Positions 21,275 through 29,121 of a stretch of 64,000 nucleotides of DNA are shown in pieces. Made by a program: the position numbers and the translations under genes. A model generated the notes under the pieces. It had not been told where the DNA came from. It saw only the letters and a list, made by a program, of their open reading frames with translations, and searched no databases. Position 1 is the first letter of the stretch; each line of letters begins with the position of its first letter. This DNA comes from Deinococcus aquaedulcis (GTDB lineage: Bacteria; Deinococcota; Deinococci; Deinococcales; Deinococcaceae). The DNA lies in the NCBI RefSeq assembly GCF_019693445.1, contig NZ_JAHRBL010000002.1:124001-188000 (forward strand). Reading direction: 5' to 3'.

Positions 21275-21829
21275 ATGGTCAAAGCGTTGCTGTGGACAGT
21301 GGCCCTGGTGGCAGTAGGCGGGGCCGGGGCCCAGACGACCCCGTTCGACGCGCTGTTCCCAGGTGCTCAGGTGGTGGCGCGCACGGGTGACCGGGCCGCC
21401 CGGCAGGGCATGGGGTCCTTCGCCTACGCCCTGCCGGGCCGTGGGCGCTTCACCGTGGGCTACCTGCTGACACTGACCGCCCAGAGCCCCGCCCGTGTGA
21501 TGGCCGTAGACCTGGACGCCACCGGGGGCCAGCCGGAAGTGGCCGCCCTGCAGCCGGCGCAGATCGGTGCGCTTCAGCAGGTGGTCGGACGCACAGCGGG
21601 GCGCTGCTTTGGCGCGACGAGCGCGCAGCAGGCCGCCGTCCAGGCGTGGGTGGGGCGCACCAACGCCGGCAAAAGCGACACGGCGCAGGCCAGCTTTGGC
21701 CCTGTGACCGCCCGTTTCGAGCGGCAACAGAGTTCGGGGCTGGGTTACTTCACCTCCACCTACCGCCTGGAGCGCAGCAGACAGCCCGGTGCAGGGACCT
21801 GGCAGGCCAGTTGCACCTTCAAGTTTTAG
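21275..21829 (+). CDS. Exported hypothetical protein
   Basis: The 184-residue protein has a signal peptide MVKALLWTVALVAVGGAGAQ (cleavage AGA-Q, near 19). The mature part holds AYALPGRGRFTVGYLLTLT and ends SYFTSTYRLER...ASCTFKF-like beta strands, with two cysteines (C110 and C181 approximately) that could pair. The family is not recognised. No TANNNT box lies at the usual distance; CACACT 5 nt before the ATG is the closest. Confidence 0.75.
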   Translation: MVKALLWTVALVAVGGAGAQTTPFDALFPGAQVVARTGDRAARQGMGSFAYALPGRGRFTVGYLLTLTAQSPARVMAVDLDATGGQPEVAALQPAQIGALQQVVGRTAGRCFGATSAQQAAVQAWVGRTNAGKSDTAQASFGPVTARFERQQSSGLGYFTSTYRLERSRQPGAGTWQASCTFKF

Positions 21830-22065
21830 GGCAGATGCAGCGTATTTCTGGAATGTCCCTGGCCTCTTCCGCTGGTCGACACAATGCTGGAAGGCCTCTG
21901 GGCATTTGAGGTAAGTGGGATGAGCGGCGCGCCCCAGACGAGCGCGCGGCGTGGTTGAGGGCCACTGCCCGCTTTGGGCTGGGTCTGGTCACGCCCTTGA
22001 ATCCCCCTGGGTTCCGCTGAGATACGGCCTGAAAATGACTGGCTTCTCGCCTGATCCCTTGCCGT

Positions 22066-22128
22066 GTACCCCTCTCCCCTGGTGGGAGAGGGAGGGAGGA
22101 GCGGAGCGACGGAAGGGTGAGGGGGCCA
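22066..22128. repeat. CCCTCTCCC...GGGTGAGGG repeat, copy 1
   Basis: CCTCTCCCCTGGTGGGAGAGGG folds as a hairpin and is followed by GGAGGAGCGGAGCGACGG and GGGTGAGGGGG. The same family, in opposite orientation, is at 51300-51357. Such low-complexity repeats are common between genes in many high-GC genomes. Confidence 0.6.
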
Positions 22129-22166
22129 CCAGTGGGCTCGGATGGGTGTGGCATCCATTGAGTCCC

Positions 22167-22300
22167 GTCTGATACGGATTCCGGGTCATGCGTGACAGCC
22201 CCTCCGCGTCGCTTCGGTGCGTCCACGCCTCTCCATCACCGTTTTTCCTTCTCTGCTGCGCAGCTCTGCGAGCCCCTCCGGTCGGGTTCATGCGTGATGG
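22167..22300. repeat. Modular palindromic repeat, copy B
   Basis: It starts CTGATACGGATTCCGGG, carries the arm TCATGCGTGA twice (near 22187 and 22289), and has the core CTCTGCTGCGCAGCT (near 22251) shared with copy A at 15340-15500. It lies between an exported-protein gene and the hydrolase gene, with no coding frame. Confidence 0.6.
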
Positions 22301-22343
22301 AAGAACTGATGAACCGCAACGCTTATGAGAATGCTGCGCGCCT

Positions 22344-23111
22344 TCAACCCAGCAGGAACGCCACCGCGTCGTCGCGCATGCGGCGGCTGGTGTAGTGGCC
22401 CACACCGGGGTAGGTGCGCGCCTGGACGTGTTCTGGGTAGCCGGCCTGGGCATAGGCGGCGCGGTACGCCTGGGCGGTGGGGACATGGTGGGCGGCCAGC
22501 GCAAAGGTGTCATCGGCCTCGCCGCTGGCCAGGAGCAGGGGCGTGGGTGCCAGGTCACCCGCGTGGGTCAGGGGGCGGTGGGTGTCCAGAAAGGCGCGCA
22601 GTGTGGGCGCCCGCACTGCGGGTTCGTGCCACACGCCAGACGTAATCAGCGCGGCCACGCGCGCGACGCGGGGTTCGGTGCGGCCCAGCGTCTGCGCCAC
22701 ATAGCCCCCCATGCTGGACCCCACCACCCAGACGGGAACGGCGCCGTAGATGGCCTGGGCCGCGTCCAGCAGGGCCGGGGCTTCGGCCACGGTGCGGCGC
22801 ACGCTCTCCCACACGTATTCGCGGGCATTCAGGCCGGGCGGGGTGTCATCCTGCCGCTCGCCGTGCAGGGCGCTATCAGGCAGAACGACGGCCGCTCCGG
22901 CCGCTGTCAGGGCGCTGTACACGCCCAGTTTGCCCTCCTTGGTGGCCCAGGCGCCGTGGTACACGACGCACAGGGCACGCACCGACTGCCCTTCCGGGGG
23001 CCGCTCCACCAGACAGGGCACCCCAGCCAGCACGCGGCGCTCGACGGTGTAAGGCACGCCCCCGGTCATGGGCGTGGCGTGGGGATCGCCGGCAAAGGCA
23101 GGGCGGCTCAC
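22344..23111 (-). CDS. Alpha/beta hydrolase
   Basis: The 255-residue serine hydrolase shows the oxyanion-side stretch VVYHGAWATKEGK near 47-59, the nucleophile elbow GSSMGGYVAQ near 134-143, the acid region ASGEADDTFA and the final histidine in YPGVGHYTSRRM. Substrate unknown; the family includes esterases and dienelactone hydrolases. The GTG at 23111 overlaps the stop of the DinB gene (GTGA), so the two are coupled. A longer frame begins inside the DinB gene and is rejected. Confidence 0.88.
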   Translation of the reverse strand: MSRPAFAGDPHATPMTGGVPYTVERRVLAGVPCLVERPPEGQSVRALCVVYHGAWATKEGKLGVYSALTAAGAAVVLPDSALHGERQDDTPPGLNAREYVWESVRRTVAEAPALLDAAQAIYGAVPVWVVGSSMGGYVAQTLGRTEPRVARVAALITSGVWHEPAVRAPTLRAFLDTHRPLTHAGDLAPTPLLLASGEADDTFALAAHHVPTAQAYRAAYAQAGYPEHVQARTYPGVGHYTSRRMRDDAVAFLLG

Positions 23112-23674
23112 TGGGCCTCTCCCCGCAGCAGGCGGCGAATCAGGCGCATCTGGCCCCGGTGGCTGACCTCGTCTTCCATCACGTGAAACCAGGCCCAGTG
23201 GTGGTTCAAGCTGGGATCGGCCGGGACGGGCTGGGTCAGCCACTCATCGTCGCGCCCGGCCAGTCCAGCCAGCGTCAGGGCCATCGTCTCGCGCAGGTCG
23301 GCCTCGTACCACGCCAGATCGTGGCCGCAAAACTGGGTCCGCGCCGCCTCGCCCAGGTCCAGGGCGGCGCGGTGGGGGGCAAACGCCCCTGTGTCGTAGG
23401 GGTCATGACCTTCAAAGCTCAGGGCGTGGTAAATGCGGTGCACCGCTGCCAGATGCGCCAGCAGCATGCCGCAGGAATTGCCCAGCCCCGGCGGCACGGT
23501 ATCCAGTTCTTCGGGGGTCATGTCGGCCACCGCCTGCAGGGTGGTCAGGCGGGCATACGTGAGCATGTCGACCAGCGCGGCGATCTGGGGGGTGAAGGGC
23601 GCCGGAGGACCGGTGCGAATCTGGAACGCCCGGTCATCTTTCAGGGTGGTGGCCAGATGGGCAAAGGCGGTCAT
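23108..23674 (-). CDS. DinB-family (DUF664-like) protein
   Basis: The 188-residue four-helix-bundle protein fits the DinB/bacillithiol-transferase-like superfamily, which is expanded in Deinococcus. Candidate metal histidines are in LLAHLAAVHRIYHAL (near 73-85), TQFCGHDLAWYE and HHWAWFHVMEDEVSHRGQMRL, the last being the family motif with H-x3-H spacing. Members bind a divalent metal and often conjugate thiols. Leaderless: TACCCT ends 5 nt before the ATG. It forms a two-gene unit with the following hydrolase. Confidence 0.85.
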   Translation of the reverse strand: MTAFAHLATTLKDDRAFQIRTGPPAPFTPQIAALVDMLTYARLTTLQAVADMTPEELDTVPPGLGNSCGMLLAHLAAVHRIYHALSFEGHDPYDTGAFAPHRAALDLGEAARTQFCGHDLAWYEADLRETMALTLAGLAGRDDEWLTQPVPADPSLNHHWAWFHVMEDEVSHRGQMRLIRRLLRGEAQ

Positions 23675-23689
23675 GCCCCAGGGTAGCGG

Positions 23690-24217
23690 TTAGGGGCTCA
23701 GCCGCCGGGGCGGGGTGCCGGGCGACCATACCCAGACGTCCGGGTTGCGGAGGGTCGCCCACTCGGCAAAACCCAGGCCCAGTGCCAGAGCCAGCAGGTT
23801 GCCGTGGGTGACGACCACGCAGACGCCCTCTGGATCGCGTGCTTCGGCCAGCGCGGCGTGTACGCGGGCCCCGGCCCGGCGCCCGGATTCCCCGCCCGGA
23901 AAGCGCAGGAGAGGCAGCCGGAAGCTCAGGCGCAGGGCACTTTTCCACCAGCCCACTGGACGAGCGGTCAGCACCCGTTCTGTCAGGCGGGGGTCGGTGT
24001 GGATGTCCAGGCCCAGGGTCCCGGCCAGCGGCTGCGCAGTGCCCACCGCGCGGCCCCAGGGACTACTCACGATCCGCGTGACGCCCAGAGGGGCAAGGTG
24101 CTCGGCCAGAGCCTGTGCGCCCGCCCGGCCCTCGGGGGTCAGGGGGGCATCGGGCGCTTGCCCAGCGGCCTTCGCGTGGCGCACCAGCAGGAGGGTGCCC
24201 GGGGGCAGGGCGGTCAC
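23690..24217 (-). CDS. Histidine phosphatase (phosphoglycerate-mutase superfamily)
   Basis: The 175-residue enzyme has the catalytic LLVRHAKA at 9-16, where the usual RHG is RHA, the second arginine in IVSSPWGRAVGTAQPL near 49-64, and the second histidine in VVVTHGNLLALAL near 138. Activity may be towards phosphosugars or phosphoproteins; not predictable. The GTG start overlaps the stop codon of the FAD-oxidoreductase gene (GTGA), so it is the last gene of that operon. Confidence 0.88.
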   Translation of the reverse strand: MTALPPGTLLLVRHAKAAGQAPDAPLTPEGRAGAQALAEHLAPLGVTRIVSSPWGRAVGTAQPLAGTLGLDIHTDPRLTERVLTARPVGWWKSALRLSFRLPLLRFPGGESGRRAGARVHAALAEARDPEGVCVVVTHGNLLALALGLGFAEWATLRNPDVWVWSPGTPPRRLSP

Positions 24218-25665
24218 ACGTTGCCCCCCCGCGCCCGCATCTCGGCTTGTAGGGCGTCCACGTCCACCGCGCGCACGTTCCCGCCGTGCCGCAACGCTGC
24301 CCAGGCCGCCGCAATCCCCGCCGCCTCGCCCATGGTGTGGCAGTTCTGCTGCACCCGTATGGCTGATTGCGCTTCAAAGGTGCTGCTGGCCGCGCGCCCC
24401 GGCACCAGCAGGTTCGGCACCCCCACAGGCAGCAGCGCCCGGTACGGAATCTCGTGGTAGGCGTCCGGGGCAAAGTAGGGGGCGCGGCCCTCGCGCTCAT
24501 GAATTAGTTTGGCGCCGCGTGGGCTGTGAATGTCCACCGGATAGTGGTTGCGGCAGATACTGTCGGGAAAGCGGGCGCAATCCAGAATATCGGCCAGCGT
24601 GAGGGTGTAGTCGCCCACGATGCGCCGCGTTTCGCGCACGCCCACCATCGGCGCCACCACGCCCAGATAGGCCGCCTCGCACCCGGGCAGCGAGGCCCGG
24701 CAAAAGGCCAACAGGCGCGTGATTGCCTGCCGCCCGTCCACCTGCGCCGCGCTGAGGTGCCAGGGATCGGTGCCGTCGTTCAGGTCGGCGCGGATGCGCG
24801 GGCAGTTGAAACTGAGTTCCCCCGGGCGCCCCGGCACGCTAAAGGCCTGGACATAATCGCCGTCGCGCTCCAGCAACTGCCCTGCCGCCACCGCCGCCCG
24901 GAACAGCGGTTCCAGCGTGCTGCCCCGCCCCCAGACCATCCAGAAGTGCAGAAAGGCCGCGCTCTCCTGCCACTGCCCCTGGGCGTTCAGGAAGGCGCGC
25001 AGCCGCGCCGTGTCCACCCCGGCCAGCGTAAAGCGCAGGCTCATGGCCTGATGCACTCCGTCCGCGTCCCCGGCGTGAAAGGGCACCCCCGCCCCCGCCG
25101 CCACGTCCGCGTCCCCGGTGGCGTCAATAAAGATGCGCGCCTGCAGCGCCTGCAGGCCGCCTTTGTTGTGCACGACGAGGGCGGTGATGGGGTGTGGGGG
25201 GGAAGCGGGGAGCGGGGGGCGGGGCGCGGAATGAAGCTCCTCCCGCCCCCCGCCATCACCCATCACCCATCCACCATCCCCCCCCAACGGCGCCACCACC
25301 GCCGTGTGGTACAGCACCTCGCCGCTGGCCTCCAGCAACAGGTCCTCCAGCACGAACTTCAGGCCCTCGGGGTTAAACCAGTTGTCATTGCCGCTGGCGT
25401 CGGCGGCGCCGTCGCCGCGTGCGCGCAGGCGGGCCTTGATCTCGGTGGTCAGGCCCAGGTTCAGATTCCGGCCGCCCGAAACGTTGCGCATCAGCGGCGT
25501 CACCCAGGCGTTGGTGCCGCTGCCCCCCAGGCTGCCCTGGGCTTCCACGACCAGCACCCGGGCCCCGGTGCGGGCCGCCGCGATGCCGGCCACCGCGCCT
25601 GCCGTGCCGCCGCCCGCCACCAGCACGTCCCAGTCGCGGTCCAGCGTGCGGTAGGGGAGGGTCAT
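24214..25665 (-). CDS. FAD-dependent oxidoreductase (FAD_oxidored family) with an in-frame repeat insertion
   Basis: The 483-residue flavoprotein has the dinucleotide loop DVLVAGGGTAGAVAGIAAARTG near 13-34, VVEAQGSLGGSGTN near 39-52, IFIDATGDADVAAGAG near 178-193, and the C-terminal FAD contact GEAAGIAAAWA near 447. This family is often found next to carbohydrate transporters and sugar-acid enzymes, as it is here, but the substrate is unknown. Residues about 130-163 (GGWVMGDGGG...PASPPHPITA) are encoded by low-complexity DNA that looks like an inserted intergenic repeat kept in frame. Relatives would be expected to lack it. Confidence 0.88.
   Translation of the reverse strand: MTLPYRTLDRDWDVLVAGGGTAGAVAGIAAARTGARVLVVEAQGSLGGSGTNAWVTPLMRNVSGGRNLNLGLTTEIKARLRARGDGAADASGNDNWFNPEGLKFVLEDLLLEASGEVLYHTAVVAPLGGDGGWVMGDGGGREELHSAPRPPLPASPPHPITALVVHNKGGLQALQARIFIDATGDADVAAGAGVPFHAGDADGVHQAMSLRFTLAGVDTARLRAFLNAQGQWQESAAFLHFWMVWGRGSTLEPLFRAAVAAGQLLERDGDYVQAFSVPGRPGELSFNCPRIRADLNDGTDPWHLSAAQVDGRQAITRLLAFCRASLPGCEAAYLGVVAPMVGVRETRRIVGDYTLTLADILDCARFPDSICRNHYPVDIHSPRGAKLIHEREGRAPYFAPDAYHEIPYRALLPVGVPNLLVPGRAASSTFEAQSAIRVQQNCHTMGEAAGIAAAWAALRHGGNVRAVDVDALQAEMRARGGNV
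25178..25290. repeat. Low-complexity repeat inserted in frame within the FAD-oxidoreductase gene
   Basis: The plus strand reads a G-rich half (GGGAGCGGGGGGCGGGGCGC), then AATGAAGCTCC, then a C-rich half with CCATCACCCATCACCCATCC. The two halves are roughly complementary, so it can fold back. Its composition is unlike the surrounding gene. It adds about 35 residues without breaking the frame. Confidence 0.6.
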
Positions 25666-25693
25666 TGGCCAATCCCCCCGAACGTCTGGTCAT

Positions 25694-26038
25694 TCACGCG
25701 CAGGTCACCCGGTCCCCGCGCCACAGGGCGGCGGGCAAGGTCATGCCCATGCGTTCCCAGTGGGCGGCTTCCGTGGTGCAGGTCTGCGGGCTGGGCGGGC
25801 CCTGAACGCGCACCTGCACCTCGTGGCCAACGCGGCTGACGCCCAGGTGGGTCACCGCTTCGCAGGAATGGACGCGCACCTCCCAGGAAATCGGCAGTGG
25901 CTGTCCGGGCGGGGCCGTCCCCACCTTCACCTGCTGCACCGCCCGGTCCACCAGGGGGTCAGGCTCGATCGGCAAGGCCGGGTCCCGGGGCTGAGGCGTG
26001 CAGGCCACCAGCCCCAGCAGCAGGCCCAGGCGTTTCAC
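25694..26038 (-). CDS. Small lipoprotein
   Basis: The 114-residue protein starts MKRLGLLLGLVACTPQ, with lipobox LVAC at 10-13. The mature part is a single small beta-rich domain with one cysteine pair (CEAV and CTTE). It is next to, and overlaps by GTGA with, another lipoprotein of the same size, and both carry the P-x-x-V-x-V-x pattern around LPISWEVRVHSC/LPVTITVDLACG, so they may be tandem duplicates. Function unknown. Confidence 0.78.
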   Translation of the reverse strand: MKRLGLLLGLVACTPQPRDPALPIEPDPLVDRAVQQVKVGTAPPGQPLPISWEVRVHSCEAVTHLGVSRVGHEVQVRVQGPPSPQTCTTEAAHWERMGMTLPAALWRGDRVTCA

Positions 26039-26391
26039 CGCACCTCGACGGCGCCCCAGACGCGGCCACCAACCAGCACCGCGAAGGGACCCGTGCGGGG
26101 GGCCTCGCCCGAATCCGTCACGGTGAAGGTGTAGGGCCGGACCACGGCGGCGCAGGCGGCGCCCTCTGGCCGGGTGCCCTGCACCTGCACCGAGAGCTGC
26201 GAGGGCGTGCGGCTGGTGGCAAAGCCCTCAAAGCGGCCACAGGCGAGGTCCACGGTGATCGTCACCGGCAGGGGCTCGGTTGCGCCAATCTGGGCGGGCA
26301 GTTGAACCCCCAGCACGGTGGGGGTGGTGGGCAGGTCGGGGCGGGCGCAGGCGGTGAGCAGCAGGCCTGCAGCCAGAAGCAGCGGTTTCAT
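26035..26391 (-). CDS. Small lipoprotein
   Basis: The 118-residue protein starts MKPLLLAAGLLLTACARP, with lipobox LTAC at 12-15. The mature domain is beta-rich (LPVTITVDLACGRFEGFA). GGGAGGAA lies just upstream of the ATG. The stop overlaps the start of the next lipoprotein gene. Similar length, signal and strand pattern suggest that the two arose by duplication. The substrate or partner is unknown, and there is no solute-binding signature. Confidence 0.78.
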   Translation of the reverse strand: MKPLLLAAGLLLTACARPDLPTTPTVLGVQLPAQIGATEPLPVTITVDLACGRFEGFATSRTPSQLSVQVQGTRPEGAACAAVVRPYTFTVTDSGEAPRTGPFAVLVGGRVWGAVEVR

Positions 26392-26404
26392 GGCGTTCCT
26401 CCCT

Positions 26405-26941
26405 TCATGGGGCCAAAACAGGATCGGGTGCAGCGGCCTCGTCGCGCCACGCGTGGGCGAACAGATGGCGCAGGGCCGCCTGGGTCAGCCAGTTGAAGCC
26501 CGCCGGGTCGTGGTCCAGCTGGCGGCGCACCTCTGTAAGGGGCACCCAGACGTGCCCCTGCGCGTGGTCGCCCTGCTGGGTCAGCTCGCCCGCCGCCTGC
26601 ACGCGGAAAAAGAAGCCCACGCTGTCCACTGGGCCGCGCAGGGTCTGGTACACAAAGGCCGGGGTCAGGCATTCCACCTCGGCGCCGGGCATGACCGTAT
26701 GGGTGCGGTTCAGGTCGTCCAGAAAGGCGGTGACGCTCAGGCCGGTTTCCTCTTGCACCTCGCGGGCCAGGGCCTGTGTGATGCCTTCAAAGGGGTCCAG
26801 CTGGCCGCCCGGCAGCTCCAGGGTACGCGGCTCGCCGGGTTTGGCGCGCTGTTGCAGCAGGACCTCACGCGCGCCGGCGTGCTCACGTTCAATGATCGCC
26901 CGTGCGTTCACGTAAAACCGCTGCGTTTTGCGGCCCCACAT
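26405..26941 (-). CDS. Nudix hydrolase
   Basis: The 178-residue pyrophosphohydrolase carries a full Nudix box: GGQLDPFEGITQALAREV then QEETGLSV (about residues 44-70), with the R-E-x-x-E-E core for Mg. It opens MWGRKTQRFYVNARAII, like ADP-sugar or NTP-type members. Substrate unknown; Deinococcus has many Nudix proteins. ATG 26941 overlaps the TGA of the upstream permease gene by one base (TGATG), placing it in the ABC permease operon. A much longer frame to 27136 overlaps the permease and is not used. Confidence 0.9.
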   Translation of the reverse strand: MWGRKTQRFYVNARAIIEREHAGAREVLLQQRAKPGEPRTLELPGGQLDPFEGITQALAREVQEETGLSVTAFLDDLNRTHTVMPGAEVECLTPAFVYQTLRGPVDSVGFFFRVQAAGELTQQGDHAQGHVWVPLTEVRRQLDHDPAGFNWLTQAALRHLFAHAWRDEAAAPDPVLAP

Positions 26942-27873
26942 CAGCCCTTCACCGCGCCTTCCAGCCCTTTCATAAAGTACCGCTGGCCCAGCAGAAACAC
27001 GACCAGAATGGGCAGCACGGTGATCACCGCGCCCGCCATCACCGCGCGGCTGTTCGTGCTGAAGGTCCCCGACAGCTCCAGTAGGCCGGCCGAAAGGGGC
27101 AGCATGTTCTTGTCCGGCAGCATGATGCGCGCCCACAGAAACGAATTCCAGTACGCCACGAACTCCAGAATGGCAAAGGCGGCAATGGTAGGCATCGCCA
27201 GCGGCAGCATGACGCGGCGCCAGATGGTCAGTTCGCGCGCGCCGTCAATCCGCGCGGCTTCAATCAGTTCCAGCGGCACGTTCAGGTACGCCTGACGCAG
27301 CAGAAACAGCCCCACGATGCTGGCGGCGCCGGGCAGCACCACCGCGAGGTACTGCCGCACCGTATCGGCCACGGGGTTGGTCTGTTGCAGCAGCCCCAGC
27401 TTGATGGTCGTGATGAAGTTGACGATCAGCCCGGCCTCGTTGGGCAGGACCATCAGCACCAGAATGGCGTAGAAGACCAGGTCGCGCCCCGGAAAGCGCA
27501 TTTTGGCCAGTGGGTAGGCGGCCAGCGTCGCCAGTGTGGTGCTCAGGGTGACGCCCAGCACGCAGATGACCACTGAATTCAGCACCAGCCGCCAGAACGG
27601 CACCGTGGTGCCCTGGAACATCTCGGTGTAGTTGCGCAGCGTGAACCCTTCGGGCCACAGCTTGGCCTCGTAGATGTTGCCGGTGGGCTCAAAGGACGTG
27701 ATGAAGGTCCAGTAGAAGGGGTACAGCATGATCAGCGCGATGACGACCAACACGGCGTAGGCCAGGGCATTGCGCCAGCGCTCACGCCGCCGCCGCTGGG
27801 CTTTCAGCTGCGCGGCGAGGCGGGCGTGGGGGTCGGCCTGCAGCAGGCTGGCGGGCAGGGCGGATTCAGGCAT
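26941..27873 (-). CDS. Carbohydrate ABC transporter permease (MalG/UgpE type)
   Basis: This 310-residue inner-membrane subunit of the binding-protein-dependent type has six hydrophobic helices and the cytoplasmic EAA loop LELIEAARIDGARELTIW at about 205-222, which contacts the ATPase. The N-terminus is long and basic (LKAQRRRRERWRN). It overlaps the partner permease by 8 nt. Neither a solute-binding protein nor an ATPase gene adjoins, so the transporter must use parts encoded elsewhere. Confidence 0.92.
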   Translation of the reverse strand: MPESALPASLLQADPHARLAAQLKAQRRRRERWRNALAYAVLVVIALIMLYPFYWTFITSFEPTGNIYEAKLWPEGFTLRNYTEMFQGTTVPFWRLVLNSVVICVLGVTLSTTLATLAAYPLAKMRFPGRDLVFYAILVLMVLPNEAGLIVNFITTIKLGLLQQTNPVADTVRQYLAVVLPGAASIVGLFLLRQAYLNVPLELIEAARIDGARELTIWRRVMLPLAMPTIAAFAILEFVAYWNSFLWARIMLPDKNMLPLSAGLLELSGTFSTNSRAVMAGAVITVLPILVVFLLGQRYFMKGLEGAVKG

Positions 27874-28798
27874 CCACCCTCCCTCCCCGGGTCAGGCGGA
27901 AATTGATCAGGCCGAACAGCACACTGATCACCGCGATGATGATCCCCCCGGCGGCGGCCAGCCCGTACTTGTAATCCAAGAACGCCCGTGAGTAGGTGTA
28001 AAACAGCGCCGAATAGGTGCTGCCCGCCGGGCCCCCCTGGGTCATCACGTAAATCTCTTCAAAGACCTTGATGGCGCTGATGGTGCTCAGCAGGCTGCAC
28101 ACCAGAATGGTGGGCCGCAGCCCCGGCAGGGTGATGTGCCAGAACACCTGCGCGCGGCTGGCGCCGTCAATAGTGGCGGCCTCTTCCAGTTCGGGGCTGA
28201 TGCTCTGCAAGCCTGCCAGATACAGCACCATGTAGTAGCCAATGCCCTTCCACAGGGTCACGAACATGACCGCGTACAGGGCGGTGGCGGGATTGTTCAG
28301 CAGGCTGCCGTCGCGCGGCAGGCCCAGCGCGCCCAGCACCGTGTTCACCGGGCCGCCCTGCTGGTACATCCAGTTCCAGATCAGGCCCACCACGGCAAAA
28401 CTGGTTACCACTGGCACGTAGTAGGCCGTGCGGAAAAACCCGATGCCCTTCAGGGGCCGGTTGACCAGCAGCGCCACCAGAATGGCGATCACCTGAATGA
28501 CGGGCACCACCAGGATGTACTTGAGGCTGTTGCGCAGCCCCGCCCAGAACTGCTCGTCGGCAAATAGCTCCCGGAAGTTGTCCAGGCCCACCCACTGCGG
28601 CGGCTGAATGATGTTGTATTTCGTGAACGCCAGATAGGTGCCGAACAGCACCGGCCAGGTGTGGTACAGCACCAGCAGGATCAGAAATGGCAGCATGAAC
28701 GCGTAAGCGACCAGCGTGTTGCGCGCCGTGACCCGCGCACCCGTGCCGCCAAGGCGGTGTTGTTCCCGGCGCGAGGGGCGCCGCCTGATTGTGGTCAT
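27866..28798 (-). CDS. Carbohydrate ABC transporter permease (MalF/UgpA type)
   Basis: The 310-residue permease has six membrane segments, the motif PPQWVGLDNFRELFADEQFW near 69-88 typical of MalF/UgpA-like proteins, and the EAA loop SPELEEAATIDGASRAQVF near 210-228. ATG 28798 is chosen because TACACT ends 7 nt upstream; the longer frame starts within that promoter. It is the first gene of an operon running through the second permease, Nudix and possibly the lipoproteins and FAD oxidoreductase. The imported sugar cannot be told from sequence. Confidence 0.92.
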   Translation of the reverse strand: MTTIRRRPSRREQHRLGGTGARVTARNTLVAYAFMLPFLILLVLYHTWPVLFGTYLAFTKYNIIQPPQWVGLDNFRELFADEQFWAGLRNSLKYILVVPVIQVIAILVALLVNRPLKGIGFFRTAYYVPVVTSFAVVGLIWNWMYQQGGPVNTVLGALGLPRDGSLLNNPATALYAVMFVTLWKGIGYYMVLYLAGLQSISPELEEAATIDGASRAQVFWHITLPGLRPTILVCSLLSTISAIKVFEEIYVMTQGGPAGSTYSALFYTYSRAFLDYKYGLAAAGGIIIAVISVLFGLINFRLTRGGRVDA

Positions 28799-28838
28799 GC
28801 CCGGCAGTGTACCGGCCAGGGCGCACGCGGGCATGAAG

Positions 28839-28871
28839 AAACCAGCGCCTCTCTGTGTGGGGCGCTGGCTT
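28839..28871 (-). terminator. Terminator after the small hydrophilic protein gene
   Basis: CCAGCGCC (28842-28849) and GGCGCTGG (28861-28868) form an 8-bp stem. On the minus strand it is followed by TTTCTTC. It lies 17 nt after the stop of the 77-residue gene. Confidence 0.8.
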
Positions 28872-28887
28872 AGGGAAGCGTCAGGTG

Positions 28888-29121
28888 TTAGTGGCCGTCG
28901 CCGTCAGTGGCTTCGCGCTTGCCCTCGCTGTACTCGGCGTGGGCCTGCGCGTTGTGCACTTCGGCCTTGGCGCGGTCTTCCAGGGCCTCGGCCTTGTGGT
29001 GGGCGTCACCCGTCACGGCGTGGGCCACGTTGTGCCCGGCTTCGCGGGCGCGGTCGGCGGCCTCGTTCACCTTGGCCTTGGCGGCGTCCAGCATGTTGCC
29101 AGCGGTGCTCTCGTCACTCAT
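28888..29121 (-). CDS. Small hydrophilic LEA/CsbD-like stress protein
   Basis: The 77-residue, highly charged, helix-prone protein has no hydrophobic core and is rich in Ala, Glu, Lys and His: MLDAAKAKVNEAADRAREAG, then AVTGDAHHKAEALEDRAKAE. The heptad-like A-K-x-K-x-x-E-A pattern is that of LEA group 3 and CsbD-type proteins, which protect cells during drying or general stress. AGGAGGAC lies 7 nt before the ATG, so unlike most neighbours it has a leader and a strong ribosome site, as for an abundant protein. A desiccation role is inference. Confidence 0.75.
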   Translation of the reverse strand: MSDESTAGNMLDAAKAKVNEAADRAREAGHNVAHAVTGDAHHKAEALEDRAKAEVHNAQAHAEYSEGKREATDGDGH

